A DNA stretch of 64,000 bases from Ruoffia tabacinasalis. GTDB taxonomy: Bacteria; Bacillota; Bacilli; Lactobacillales; Aerococcaceae. The position numbers were made by a program, and so were the translations under genes. Below are positions 1-8,509 of the stretch, piece after piece. Positions within the stretch are counted from its first letter, which is position 1. Each line of letters opens with the position of its first letter. The stretch covers positions 1 to 64,000 of the forward strand of contig NZ_JBHSHQ010000035.1 in the NCBI RefSeq assembly GCF_042652985.1, in the 5' to 3' direction. The notes beneath the pieces were generated by a model, which was given only the letters and a program-made list of their open reading frames with translations, searched no databases and had not been told where the DNA came from.

Positions 1-78
1 TATAACAAGAAAATGGTGCACAGTGTTTTAAATGTCATTCGGATTGCGAAGCAATCTCATGATTTTTTATTGAAGTAA
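1..78 (+). CDS. 3' end of an unidentified gene (partial)
   Basis: An open frame runs from the first base of the window through 25 codons to a TAA at 76-78. The visible tail is basic and hydrophobic and ends in HDFLLK. It would converge on mtlD, whose stop lies 3 bases further on. A small inverted repeat (GATTGC-gaa-GCAATC, about 44-58) followed by a T-rich stretch overlaps the end and could help termination. The family cannot be recognised from 25 residues, and a chance open frame is possible. Confidence 0.3.
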   Translation, partial: YNKKMVHSVLNVIRIAKQSHDFLLK

Positions 79-80
79 TA

Positions 81-1229
81 TTATTTACTTAAATTTGCTT
101 CCGCTGCCACAATACGATTTAAGATAATCTCATCGTCAATCTCTGTAACAGTACGGGCTACTTGCTCAATCGACTGCTCTTTCAACATCGCTTGTAGATG
201 TTCACTTTCTTTGTCCTCTGGATTATCGTAGTGAAAAATCATGCCGACAACATCAATTAAGTTTTGGTACTCTAAGTCACGTTCTTTTGCTTCGCGAATT
301 GGACGAATGAATCGTTCATTAGGCCCTAATTTGCGGATAGGCGTTCTAGCCACACGTGTTACGTCATCTGAAATATGCGGATTTTCAAAACGTCCAACAA
401 TCTTTTGAGCATATGCTTTATGTTCTTTCGCATCGAAGTTCCATTTATTAATTAATAATGCACCTGTTTCTTTCAGTACATTTTGTAATAAGTTTAAGAT
501 GCGCTCGTCACTAATTGCTTCATCAATTGTTTTGTAACCATAGAAAGCCCCGGCATATGCAACCGTCGCATGCCCCGTATTAACAGAAAATAACTTACGT
601 TCGATAAAGGGTTCTAAATCTTCAACATAATGCACGCCTTCTAAACGAATATCTGTCGCTTTAGAAGCTGTCGTATCAATAACCCATTCTCTAAATGGCT
701 CAACCGAAACAAATAATGGATCTTCATGGTGTTGATCAGGTACGATACGGTCAACTGCTGCATTAGGGAAACCAACGTATTTCTCAACATAAGCCGAATT
801 ATCTTCAGTTAAAAACGTTTCAACCTTCTCGCGTAAGAAGTCAGAGCCACCAATCATATTCTCGCACGCGATAATATCAATCCCTTCGGTAATATTTGCC
901 GCTTGACGCGCTTGAATCCCTTGAGCGATCAATTCTGCGATATATGGTAAAACATTGGGTCCGATAGCTGTTGTTACTAGATTCGCTGAAGCGATCGCTT
1001 CGACGACTGCTTCAGGTTCTGTTCCGTTATTCAACCCATCAACGTTATCAATGTGAATTGTTTCTCCATCTTTGGCTGCGTATGCTATATCATACTCTTT
1101 ACTCTCTTTTAAGGCATTGATGATTGATTCATTAATATCAACAAAATCAATGTGAAAACCATTTTTTGATAAGATTTCTCCGATAAAACCGCGGCCAATA
1201 TTTCCTGCTCCAAAATGAACTGCTTTCAT
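81..1229 (-). CDS. mtlD: Mannitol-1-phosphate 5-dehydrogenase
   Basis: This enzyme oxidises mannitol 1-phosphate, made by the mannitol PTS, to fructose 6-phosphate with NAD+ in the cytoplasm. The 382-residue length is normal for the family. The N-terminus carries the nucleotide-binding motif GAGNIGRGFIGE (residues 7-18), and the central KLFSVNTGHATVAYAG segment (about 213-228) is typical of MtlD and holds the catalytic-region lysine and asparagine. It is the last gene of mtlA-mtlR-mtlF-mtlD. Its ATG shares one base with the mtlF stop (TAATG), so translation is probably coupled. A good ribosome site (GAGGAGG) lies inside the end of mtlF. The identification is secure. Confidence 0.95.
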   Translation of the reverse strand: MKAVHFGAGNIGRGFIGEILSKNGFHIDFVDINESIINALKESKEYDIAYAAKDGETIHIDNVDGLNNGTEPEAVVEAIASANLVTTAIGPNVLPYIAELIAQGIQARQAANITEGIDIIACENMIGGSDFLREKVETFLTEDNSAYVEKYVGFPNAAVDRIVPDQHHEDPLFVSVEPFREWVIDTTASKATDIRLEGVHYVEDLEPFIERKLFSVNTGHATVAYAGAFYGYKTIDEAISDERILNLLQNVLKETGALLINKWNFDAKEHKAYAQKIVGRFENPHISDDVTRVARTPIRKLGPNERFIRPIREAKERDLEYQNLIDVVGMIFHYDNPEDKESEHLQAMLKEQSIEQVARTVTEIDDEIILNRIVAAEANLSK

Positions 1230-1672
1230 TAAACTTCTTCCTCCTCAAACATGGCGATAATTTCTTCAGCTGTATTAGCATTCGCAAGGCGAACAACATT
1301 TTCAACATCTGAACAGAATACGGCAATTTTAGATAGTACATCTAAATGTTCATTCCCAACGCCTGCAATACCGAAAATCATCATGGCCATTTTCTCTTCA
1401 GATTCACCGGGTGCAAAGTTTACCCCTTGAGGTACTTGTGCAATCGTAATGCTAGTTGCTTTAACAAATTCTTTTCCTTCGTCTGTTCCGTGTGGAATCG
1501 CCACAAAGTTCCCCATATGAGTTGTAACAACTTGTTCACGTGCCAACATTGAGTCGATATAACTTTCCTCAACTGAACCATCTTCAACTAATAGTTTTCC
1601 AACCGCTTTTATCGCGTCTTCTTTAGTTGAAAACGACTGATCTAATAATATATTTTTCGTTTTTAACTCCAT
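1229..1672 (-). CDS. mtlF: Mannitol PTS EIIA component
   Basis: This is the soluble EIIA protein that carries phosphate from HPr to the IIB domain of MtlA. The start chosen is the ATG at 1672 (protein begins MELKTKN), because AAAGGAG lies at the proper distance upstream; a longer frame reaching 1714 would begin inside mtlR and has no good ribosome site. From this start the protein is 147 residues, the usual EIIA-Mtl length. The motif MGNFVAIPHGTDEGKEFV contains the phospho-accepting histidine (IPHGT). It lies 13 bases after mtlR and overlaps mtlD by one base, so it is part of the mtl operon. Confidence 0.94.
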   Translation of the reverse strand: MELKTKNILLDQSFSTKEDAIKAVGKLLVEDGSVEESYIDSMLAREQVVTTHMGNFVAIPHGTDEGKEFVKATSITIAQVPQGVNFAPGESEEKMAMMIFGIAGVGNEHLDVLSKIAVFCSDVENVVRLANANTAEEIIAMFEEEEV

Positions 1673-1685
1673 GTTTATCTCTCCT

Positions 1686-3740
1686 TTAGTGTAAATGTTG
1701 CACTTCTCTAACAAAAAGTGAACTGATTAACTGGTATACCTCTTCTTCTGTACCCTGTTCATAAATAACTGTATTGATATCACTTTCAATAATAGATGAA
1801 CTGATCAGCCCTAATAATTGTTGTTGATAGGCGCTCATCTTCTCCGGTGCAATCATTAATAGCATCCGTTTCAATTGAATTTCTTGACCATCCATCCCTA
1901 TTAATGCGAAAGGCTGATCTAATTCATAAATACTAAAATAAGGCTGCTTGACCCACTGATTCGAACTATGGAACAACGCAACACTCGACTTGGGAATCCC
2001 AATCGGTGCTTTTAAATAGCGCTCATTCACCTCGCGGCATACACGGTTAGCATCTAAAATTATATTTTTATCAAGTGAGTTAATAATAAGTTCTAATGTT
2101 AATTCAACCGTTTCTTGTGATTCAATATGTAACACACTAATTTGATCTAATATTAATTTGGCGTCTTGTAAATAATCATACAACTGGTTGAACTCCACGT
2201 CTGTTTGGACCGCAACTTGCATATATTTAGACTCACTTTGTCGACTAATTGCTTGAATATCTTTTCGAATGCCTTCAATTTCTTTATCGGTTAAAAGCGG
2301 TGATATCACACGATAATCGCGTTCCATCCCAGATAAATAAATTGTTGATAAGATTAATTGATAATTAGAAAAATCAACATGTTGTAACCTAGATAATTGA
2401 ATCACTGTCACAGAATTAATTTCGGGTAAGTAGCGTTTCAACCGACTTTCTAAAATCTTACCAGTCCCCACACCGCTTGAAGAAACGACAATCGCATTTA
2501 CTTCACGCTGGATACTCGGATGTCTTTCAAGACTTGTCGCAAAGTGTATCACAATATAAGCTTTTTCATCATTGGTCAGCATATGTCCATCGAACACTTC
2601 ATCCCAAGCCATATCTAAAGCGACGGCTAAGTTTGGATATTCTTCATTGATACGTTTTAATACGGGAGTATCTAGTTTGTAATCCAGCAAAACTGGGCGC
2701 TTTAAAGTTGCCTGAATATGAGCAACTAAATCATAAAATAAACTATCATCATATCGGAAATCATTCCCAGTGTGCTCTGTAACAACTCTTATGAGCTCTT
2801 TGACTTGATAAGTCAACTGCGAGTCAAAGGTTTCAAAAAAGATACTTTGACTTGTCTTATAATTCAACCCCTCAAGTTGCAAAGCAATAAAGTGTCGTTC
2901 ATCCAAATCAATCGCAAGTGCGATTTTTGATGATATATAACCTAAAATCTCATGCGCTAAATAGATAATCTCTTGGGAGATAGCTTTAGCTGGAATAGGT
3001 TCGTTGATTAAATGCCCCGCTTGAATCCGATCAATCGTCATCGCAATCATGATAATCACATGTTGTAATTGATTATCTGTCACCTTACTAAATTGGTGGC
3101 TTGAATCATGATTAATTGACTCATTCGCATAATATAATGAGTCTGGTGAGAGTATTGATAGAAAATAATCATTAAATTTACTATCTCGGTCTTCTTTTAA
3201 ACTGTTTAGATATTTAAAAAAATCATAATCTTCAACACTTCCATAAATAAGTCGACTGGCTATCTCACGACGCTTTCGCTCGGTCGCCAAAACGGTTATA
3301 CCTTGGAACTTTATTCGGTCAATGTATACATCAAATCGCTCAAGTTCTTCTTCAACATCGGCTAAGTCACTTTGAATCGTGCTTTGACTAACCATTAATT
3401 CATCTGCCAAAGCTTCCATTGTCAACTCTTGGCTCAATAAAAGTCTTAATGATACAGCCCGTTGACGTTCTGGAATCGACATCTCGCTTGGATGTTTGTC
3501 TTCAACTTGAAGCCTCAGTGAATGAATATTGTCTTGTTCGCCTTCTAATTGATAACCGATTCCCCTCTGATTAATAATAGAAACGTTAGAATGGGCTAAA
3601 GTTTCTTCCAGAGTCGATAATTCACGATACACAGTCCGACGGCTTACATCTAGTAAGTCCGTCAATTCCCTTACCTTTACACCGCTTGGTGCATCCAGCA
3701 AAATTGACAATATGTGTCTTTCTCGATCTGTTAAGAACAT
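1686..3740 (-). CDS. mtlR: Mannitol operon activator, BglG/MtlR family
   Basis: A 684-residue PTS-controlled transcription activator. The visible order is an N-terminal winged helix (LTDRERHILSILLDAPSGVKVRELTDLL), a second HTH (about 95-150), two PTS regulation domains (about 190-400), a Gat-type IIB-like domain (about 410-500) and a C-terminal EIIA-Mtl-like domain (about 535-680, with IPKSSVALFHS). In related MtlR proteins the IIB-like cysteine (Cys419 in Bacillus) is phosphorylated to switch the protein off. Here the matching motif reads VVSSSGVGTG with Ser420 in that place, so this control may be absent. The start is backed by AGGAGGGG just upstream. It sits between mtlA and mtlF, as in Geobacillus-type mtl operons. 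Confidence 0.92.
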   Translation of the reverse strand: MFLTDRERHILSILLDAPSGVKVRELTDLLDVSRRTVYRELSTLEETLAHSNVSIINQRGIGYQLEGEQDNIHSLRLQVEDKHPSEMSIPERQRAVSLRLLLSQELTMEALADELMVSQSTIQSDLADVEEELERFDVYIDRIKFQGITVLATERKRREIASRLIYGSVEDYDFFKYLNSLKEDRDSKFNDYFLSILSPDSLYYANESINHDSSHQFSKVTDNQLQHVIIMIAMTIDRIQAGHLINEPIPAKAISQEIIYLAHEILGYISSKIALAIDLDERHFIALQLEGLNYKTSQSIFFETFDSQLTYQVKELIRVVTEHTGNDFRYDDSLFYDLVAHIQATLKRPVLLDYKLDTPVLKRINEEYPNLAVALDMAWDEVFDGHMLTNDEKAYIVIHFATSLERHPSIQREVNAIVVSSSGVGTGKILESRLKRYLPEINSVTVIQLSRLQHVDFSNYQLILSTIYLSGMERDYRVISPLLTDKEIEGIRKDIQAISRQSESKYMQVAVQTDVEFNQLYDYLQDAKLILDQISVLHIESQETVELTLELIINSLDKNIILDANRVCREVNERYLKAPIGIPKSSVALFHSSNQWVKQPYFSIYELDQPFALIGMDGQEIQLKRMLLMIAPEKMSAYQQQLLGLISSSIIESDINTVIYEQGTEEEVYQLISSLFVREVQHLH

Positions 3741-3766
3741 TTCACCCCTCCTAACGTTAGTGTTTT

Positions 3767-5539
3767 TTAATTAAAATATTCAATTAACTGGTTGTAATGA
3801 CTCTCATCTAATAGTTTATCATAAGACTCAACCATGACGTTAGCATATTGCTGACGAACTTTCTCTCCAACTTCCGGTGTTGCGATTACAAGTATTGACG
3901 CATCATTCGTTAATGCTGTAATATCTTTCGCTTCAACTGGAATTGTGATTCCTTTTTTCGTGAAGTGATTACGTAATTGTGACGCTGCCATTGTACTCGC
4001 TCCAACTTTACCGTCGTAAGCGACAACAACTTGTTTCACTGCACTGTAATCAGCTACTACTGGAGCCGGAGCCACTTTTTCAGGCTCATTTGTTGCCACT
4101 GGCTCATCTGATTTTTTGTACATATCATTTAAAATCTCATCGTAACGATCGCCATCTAAGAAGTTCTCAACTGATAAGTGAGTCGATGATGGTGATTGTT
4201 TGCGCGCACGATTTGTTAATTCTTCTTGAGTAATGACTAAAGTTTTCGAATCATCTTTTAAGTTATTAATCGCTGAATTCGTTACTTTAATATCAATTCC
4301 TTGAGATTTCACTTTCTTACGAAGTAATGAAGCTCCCATAGCACTTGACCCCATTCCGGCATCACAAGCGAAGATAATTTGGTCAATCTCTTCAAAGGCT
4401 GGTGCAGAATCTGATAATGCTTCTACATCTGTACTTTGACCTTTTGAAGATGCTTTTGCTGCTTGAGTCGCTGCTACTTGTTCTTCAAATGTATCATCGA
4501 CACCGGCTTTACGATCTGATTTAATAATCACACCTGCAATTAAGAATGACACAATTGCTGAAGCTATCACACCTGCATAAACGCCTAAGTGACTACCTTG
4601 AGCAGTCATCGCTGTAATCGCAACAATTGAACCTGGTGACGCTGCACCTGTAAGACCAACATCAAATAGAGAGAATACGAATGTCCCTGTCATACCCCCA
4701 GCAATGACTGCTAAGAATAATAATGGTTTCATCATAACGTATGGGAAATAAATTTCGTGAATCCCACCTAAGAAATGAATAATCGCTGCACCCGGTGCTG
4801 AACCTTTTGCAGATCCTTTACCAAGGAACATGAAAGCAAGTAGTACCCCTAAACCTGGTCCAGGGTTAGTTTCTAATAGATATAGAATTGATTTTCCTGC
4901 TTCAGCTACTTGCTCAGAACCAAGAGGTGTAAAGATACCGTGGTTCAACGCATTATTTAAGAATAAAACTTTCGCTGGTTCGATAAGAATATTTGCTAAT
5001 GGTAGTAAGCCTGCTTGAACTAAGGCTTCTACCCCAACACCAATCATTGACGTTAAACTAGCAACAACTGGTCCAACAACCACAAAAGCAATTAATGCTA
5101 ATGCAAATCCAATTAAACCAGATGAGAAGTTATTGACTAACATCTCAAAACCAGATGGAATCTTATCTTGGTATCTCTCATCAAATTTCTTGATTAACCA
5201 ACCACCTAAAGGTCCCATCACCATTGCACCAATAAACATCGTTACATCTGACCCAACAATCGCACCTACTGTTGCAATCGCACCTACGACCGCTCCGCGA
5301 TCACCATGTACCATCTTACCTCCAGTGTACCCAATTAAGATTGGAAGTAAGTAAGTTAACATCGGCCCTACAATGCCTGCAAAATCTTCATTCGGGAAAT
5401 ATCCATCCGGAATGAATAGGGCTGTTAAAACACCCCACGCAATAAACGCTCCAATATTTGGCATAACCATACTACTTAAGTAACTACCGAGTTTCTGGAC
5501 TTTTGCTTTCAGCCCTGCATTATTTTTTGTATTATCCAC
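3767..5539 (-). CDS. mtlA: Mannitol PTS EIICB permease with an extra degenerate IIB-like domain
   Basis: This is the membrane permease that imports and phosphorylates mannitol. The IIC part (about 1-340) shows the mannitol-family stretches PNIGAFIAWG and HFLGGIHEIYFPYVM. The IIB domain carries the active-site motif CDAGMGSSAMGA with Cys392. After a linker rich in Pro, Glu and Ala there is a second IIB-like segment (about 500-590) with YDGKVGASTMAAS, aligned to the first motif but with Tyr508 in place of the cysteine; it cannot carry phosphate in the usual way. The start is GTG at 5539 with AAGGAGG seven bases upstream. It is the first gene of the mtl operon, behind a promoter with operator-like repeats. 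Confidence 0.93.
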   Translation of the reverse strand: MDNTKNNAGLKAKVQKLGSYLSSMVMPNIGAFIAWGVLTALFIPDGYFPNEDFAGIVGPMLTYLLPILIGYTGGKMVHGDRGAVVGAIATVGAIVGSDVTMFIGAMVMGPLGGWLIKKFDERYQDKIPSGFEMLVNNFSSGLIGFALALIAFVVVGPVVASLTSMIGVGVEALVQAGLLPLANILIEPAKVLFLNNALNHGIFTPLGSEQVAEAGKSILYLLETNPGPGLGVLLAFMFLGKGSAKGSAPGAAIIHFLGGIHEIYFPYVMMKPLLFLAVIAGGMTGTFVFSLFDVGLTGAASPGSIVAITAMTAQGSHLGVYAGVIASAIVSFLIAGVIIKSDRKAGVDDTFEEQVAATQAAKASSKGQSTDVEALSDSAPAFEEIDQIIFACDAGMGSSAMGASLLRKKVKSQGIDIKVTNSAINNLKDDSKTLVITQEELTNRARKQSPSSTHLSVENFLDGDRYDEILNDMYKKSDEPVATNEPEKVAPAPVVADYSAVKQVVVAYDGKVGASTMAASQLRNHFTKKGITIPVEAKDITALTNDASILVIATPEVGEKVRQQYANVMVESYDKLLDESHYNQLIEYFN

Positions 5540-5576
5540 AACGACGCCTCCTTAATTTAATTTGTATTCAATTATT

Positions 5577-5646
5577 ATAATATAGACTTTTTGGTAACGC
5601 TTCAATAGCAAGCAACTAGGAACTTTGGCACACTTCTTTGTGACAA
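5577..5646 (-). promoter_or_regulatory. mtl operon promoter with MtlR operator-like and cre-like elements
   Basis: Reading the minus strand, TTGAAG (5600-5605) and TATTAT (5577-5582) are 17 bases apart, a good sigma-A promoter for mtlA. Upstream lies an inverted repeat TTGTCACA-N6-TGTGCCAA (5625-5646), which resembles the known MtlR operator type (TTG-N-CACA/TGTG-N-CAA halves). The -35 overlaps TTGAAGCGTTACCAA (5591-5605), a weak match to a catabolite-responsive element. The promoter and inverted repeat are directly visible; assignment to MtlR and CcpA is inference. Confidence 0.6.
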
Positions 5647-5671
5647 TGACACACTCTATATAAAATGACAC

Positions 5672-5703
5672 AAAAAAGCCAAACTCTCACGAGCTTGGCT
5701 TTA
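5672..5703 (-). terminator. Terminator after the metal ABC operon
   Basis: On the minus strand the stem GCCAAGC/GTTTGGC is followed by a run of six T, directly after the stop of the permease gene. It separates the metal transporter from the mtl promoter. Confidence 0.85.
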
Positions 5704-5707
5704 AAGT

Positions 5708-6541
5708 TTACGATGGATTATTCTGTTTACGTTTGCGTAAAGTCACAAAGTAAGTAGCCAACGAAACAATGACAAAAATCACGATAAACGCTAAGGTAAT
5801 CGACGCTCCTGGTGGTGTATCGTATTCGTAACTGGCAAATATTCCAGCAAATATTCCAATTAAATTAATGATAATACCAATTACAATCGACTTCCCAAAA
5901 CTATCCGATATTTTAATGGCCGTTGCAGATGGGATAACGACTAAAGCTGACACAAGCAATGCCCCAACAATCGGCATCATTATACTAATCGCAACCCCCG
6001 TAAATACTGAGAAAATAATTGAAATCAAGCGAACTGGTAAGCCACTTGTATAAGCCGTCGCCTCATCATAACTCATCACATAAAGCGTTCTTCTAAAGAT
6101 TAGATAGAAGATGACAATAGTAATTGAGAGCCCAACTAGAATTTTTACTTCACTTGGCGAAATTAATAAGATTGAACCAAATAAATATTGATCAATTTGG
6201 AAATTACCTGAGTTCGAGTTCAAACTCACCAATACTAAGGCTATCGCCATTCCGGCTGACATCATAATCGCAACGGAAATCTCTGAAAAGGTATTGTAAA
6301 TCGTTCTTAAGTATTCAATGATAATCGATGCCCCGACAACAAATAATAATGTCGAAAGCGTTGGATCTACTTGCAGGAACATTCCTAAAGCCACTCCTGC
6401 TAAGGAAATATGCGATAAAGTATCGGCTAATAATGACTGTCTACGTAAAATTAATAATAAGCCGATGATTGGTGTAATAAAGGAAATCGCCACACCCGCA
6501 ATTAATGCGCGTTGGATGAAGTCATACTGAAGCAACTCCAT
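5708..6541 (-). CDS. Zn/Mn ABC importer, permease (ABC-3 family)
   Basis: A 277-residue integral membrane protein of the ZnuB/AdcB/MntB class, with about eight or nine hydrophobic helices. Family segments are visible: DTLSHISLAGVALG near residue 40, GALLVSALVVIPSATA near 190 and the PPGA turn near 242. It forms the channel of the importer whose ATPase and binding protein are encoded just upstream. Its start overlaps the end of the ATPase gene by 40 bases, and a G-rich ribosome site (GAGAGGGGGG) precedes the ATG, which suggests coupled translation. Zinc is favoured over manganese because the binding protein has a His-rich loop and the operon has a Zur-like box. Confidence 0.9.
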   Translation of the reverse strand: MELLQYDFIQRALIAGVAISFITPIIGLLLILRRQSLLADTLSHISLAGVALGMFLQVDPTLSTLLFVVGASIIIEYLRTIYNTFSEISVAIMMSAGMAIALVLVSLNSNSGNFQIDQYLFGSILLISPSEVKILVGLSITIVIFYLIFRRTLYVMSYDEATAYTSGLPVRLISIIFSVFTGVAISIMMPIVGALLVSALVVIPSATAIKISDSFGKSIVIGIIINLIGIFAGIFASYEYDTPPGASITLAFIVIFVIVSLATYFVTLRKRKQNNPS

Positions 6542-7194
6542 GGTGTTCCCCCCTCTCTAACAAGTCGAATTTCACGATCAAAAAAGCCATCAAGTTCATT
6601 ATCTGCATGTGTGACCATAAGAATCGCTTTCCCATGAACTTTAGATGTATGGCGTAATAATTTATAGAAGGATTTTCTTGACGCGACATCCATCCCGGTT
6701 GTCGGCTCATCAAGGACGAAAAAGTCTGGGTCCATTGCAAAAGTACGAGCCAAATTAATTCGCTGCTTTTGACCGCCGGATAATTCCCCGACTTTACGGT
6801 CTCTTAAATGATCCATCCCGACAGATTTCAAAGCTCGATCCACATGTTCATAGTCTGTGTCGTCAAGCTTTTTGAACCAACGGCCTTTTGGGTAACGACC
6901 GGATTCAACTAATTTCTGAACGGTACTTGGAAAACCCGCATTGAAAGACGTTACGTTTTGCGGAACATATCCTATAGATAACTTCTCTCCAAATTGGTTT
7001 AGTTTTGAATAGATCACTCGTCCCGTTGCTGGGTTTAACAAACCGAGTATATTTTTAATTAAAGTTGATTTTGCTGCACCATTTTCCCCGGTTAAGATAA
7101 CAAATTCACCAGGTTCAATTGTAAAGTTAATGCTGTCTAGCACTTTCTCATCATCATAGTAAAATGATAAGTCATGCACTTCTAATAGAGACAT
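6502..7194 (-). CDS. Zn/Mn ABC importer, ATPase
   Basis: A 230-residue cytoplasmic ATP-binding subunit of the ZnuC/AdcC type. Walker A is GENGAAKSTL (about 36-45; the Ala-Ala pair is common in metal importers), the signature is LSGGQKQR (about 137), Walker B is FFVLDEPTTGMD and the switch histidine lies in VTHAD. The last 13 residues are encoded in the region overlapping the permease start. It is the middle gene of the binding protein-ATPase-permease operon. Confidence 0.92.
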   Translation of the reverse strand: MSLLEVHDLSFYYDDEKVLDSINFTIEPGEFVILTGENGAAKSTLIKNILGLLNPATGRVIYSKLNQFGEKLSIGYVPQNVTSFNAGFPSTVQKLVESGRYPKGRWFKKLDDTDYEHVDRALKSVGMDHLRDRKVGELSGGQKQRINLARTFAMDPDFFVLDEPTTGMDVASRKSFYKLLRHTSKVHGKAILMVTHADNELDGFFDREIRLVREGGTPWSCFSMTSSNAH

Positions 7195-7221
7195 AATGTT
7201 ACACCTTTCTAATTGTTCGTT

Positions 7222-8193
7222 TTATTTCGTTAATTGGGCTAAGTTCTCTCTCATTATACTGAAATAATCCTCACCTTGCTCAATTTCTTCTTCTGTAATG
7301 AATTCCAACGTTCTTAATGGTCGTAACTCTGCGCCGGTTGCTTGGCTCACTGTTTCTGAAATAGTCGTTGATGTTGTCGGGTCAACATAGATAACTTGGA
7401 TATTTCTCTCGTTCACTACATTGGTCATTTCAGCTAACTGTTTAGCACTTGGTTCGGCATTATTCGCTAACCCACTAATGGCTAATTGTTCTAAATCATA
7501 AGCATGAGCTAAGTATCCGAAAGCTTCATGTTGAACGACAATTGTTCGGTTCTCTAGATCAGCTAAACCGACATTAAATTCTTCATTCAATGCTGTTAAT
7601 TCTTCAGATAGTTTTGCCGCATTCTCAGTATAAGTTGCTTCATTCGCTGGATCGAGTTCAATTAAAGCATTTTTGACATTCTCTGCCTGCTGAGAGTAAA
7701 AGTTTGGATCTAACCACGTATGCGGATCAAACTCATGCGAATGACCTTCTTCGTGTTCATGGTCATGTTCGTGGTCGTGTTCCTCTTCATGGCCTTCCTC
7801 ATGCTCATGATCATGTTCCTCTTCTTCATGGTTATGGTCACCTGATAATAATTCGATGCCTTCCGTTGATTCAAGCACTTGCGTTGCCTCTTGGTCAACA
7901 ATACTTAATAAATCACTGACAAAAAACTCCATCTCATCATCTTGATAGATGAATAAATCCGCCTCTTGAACTGCCACAGCATCTTTAGCCGTAGATTCAT
8001 ACGAATGCGCATCTTGTCCACTTTCTAAGAGCATCTCAACATTGATAGCCTCTCCACCTATTCGACTCGCTAAGTAATACATTGGATAAAATGTAGTCAT
8101 TACCGTCTTTTTGTCTTGGGCATGAACGCTAACTCCAGGTACGATTAAAGCAAAAGCAACAATAAATAAAATAAATTTCTTAAATAATTTCAT
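7222..8193 (-). CDS. Zinc-binding solute protein of the ZnuA/AdcA type
   Basis: A 323-residue extracellular cluster A-I metal-binding protein. It has a signal peptide (about 1-25, ending VSVHA-QD), a first ligand region near TTFYPMYYLA, a long His/Glu-rich loop (about 118-155) and the family motif HTWLDP. QHEAFGYLAHAY (third ligand His) and VIYVDPTTSTTIS follow in the expected places. The His-rich loop is typical of zinc rather than manganese proteins. Unusually for a Gram-positive binding protein there is no lipobox cysteine; the signal peptide looks like a signal peptidase I site. It is the first gene of its operon, with the Zur-like palindrome just upstream. Confidence 0.9.
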   Translation of the reverse strand: MKLFKKFILFIVAFALIVPGVSVHAQDKKTVMTTFYPMYYLASRIGGEAINVEMLLESGQDAHSYESTAKDAVAVQEADLFIYQDDEMEFFVSDLLSIVDQEATQVLESTEGIELLSGDHNHEEEEHDHEHEEGHEEEHDHEHDHEHEEGHSHEFDPHTWLDPNFYSQQAENVKNALIELDPANEATYTENAAKLSEELTALNEEFNVGLADLENRTIVVQHEAFGYLAHAYDLEQLAISGLANNAEPSAKQLAEMTNVVNERNIQVIYVDPTTSTTISETVSQATGAELRPLRTLEFITEEEIEQGEDYFSIMRENLAQLTK

Positions 8194-8209
8194 AATGATT
8201 AACCTCTCT

Positions 8210-8231
8210 TAAATGTAATGGTTACTATTTA
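8210..8231 (-). promoter_or_regulatory. Zur-like palindrome upstream of the zinc-binding protein gene
   Basis: The 22-bp sequence TAAAT-G-TAA-TGG-TTA-CT-ATTTA (gapped here to show symmetry) is a near-perfect inverted repeat 16 bases upstream of the start codon. Its arms resemble the Gram-positive Zur/Fur-family box with TAAAT...TAAT/ATTA...ATTTA. Zinc repression is the natural reading given the downstream genes; the regulator itself is not in the window. Confidence 0.55.
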
Positions 8232-8509
8232 GACTTTCACTATGTTACTCCCGAAGTTTACGAAAGTCAAGACTATTAAACATGACAATTTAATCATATG
8301 AAAAAGCACACAATTATATACCTTACTCTTCGTATTTATTGTTTGACGGTGTTATTATATATAAAAGGATTAAGTGTGTTAAAAAATAGTCTGAATAATT
8401 CACATATATTTCAATATACAACTAGAGACCTATGAAAAATGCATTCAAGTCACGTATATTTAATTAGAAATGATCGCATAGCCAATCATGCGAATGAGAG
8501 GATAAGAAA
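8232..8509. other. Divergent intergenic region
   Basis: About 280 bases separate the zinc operon from the ABC export pair. The sequence is very AT-rich. A TTGACG at 8343 lacks a well-spaced -10 element. A small inverted repeat, CGCAT...ATGCG, lies just before the ribosome site (GAGAGGATAAG) of the rightward gene. I see no gene in this stretch. Confidence 0.4.

Noticed and set aside
5620..5646. Sigma-54 promoter (TGGCAC) near mtlA
   Set aside because: It lies on the strand pointing away from mtlA, and the -12 GC is missing. The MtlR operator reading and the sigma-A promoter fit better.
7704..7919. Plus-strand frame opposite the zinc-binding protein gene
   Set aside because: It is an open frame produced by the His/Glu-rich codons on the other strand, with no ribosome site.
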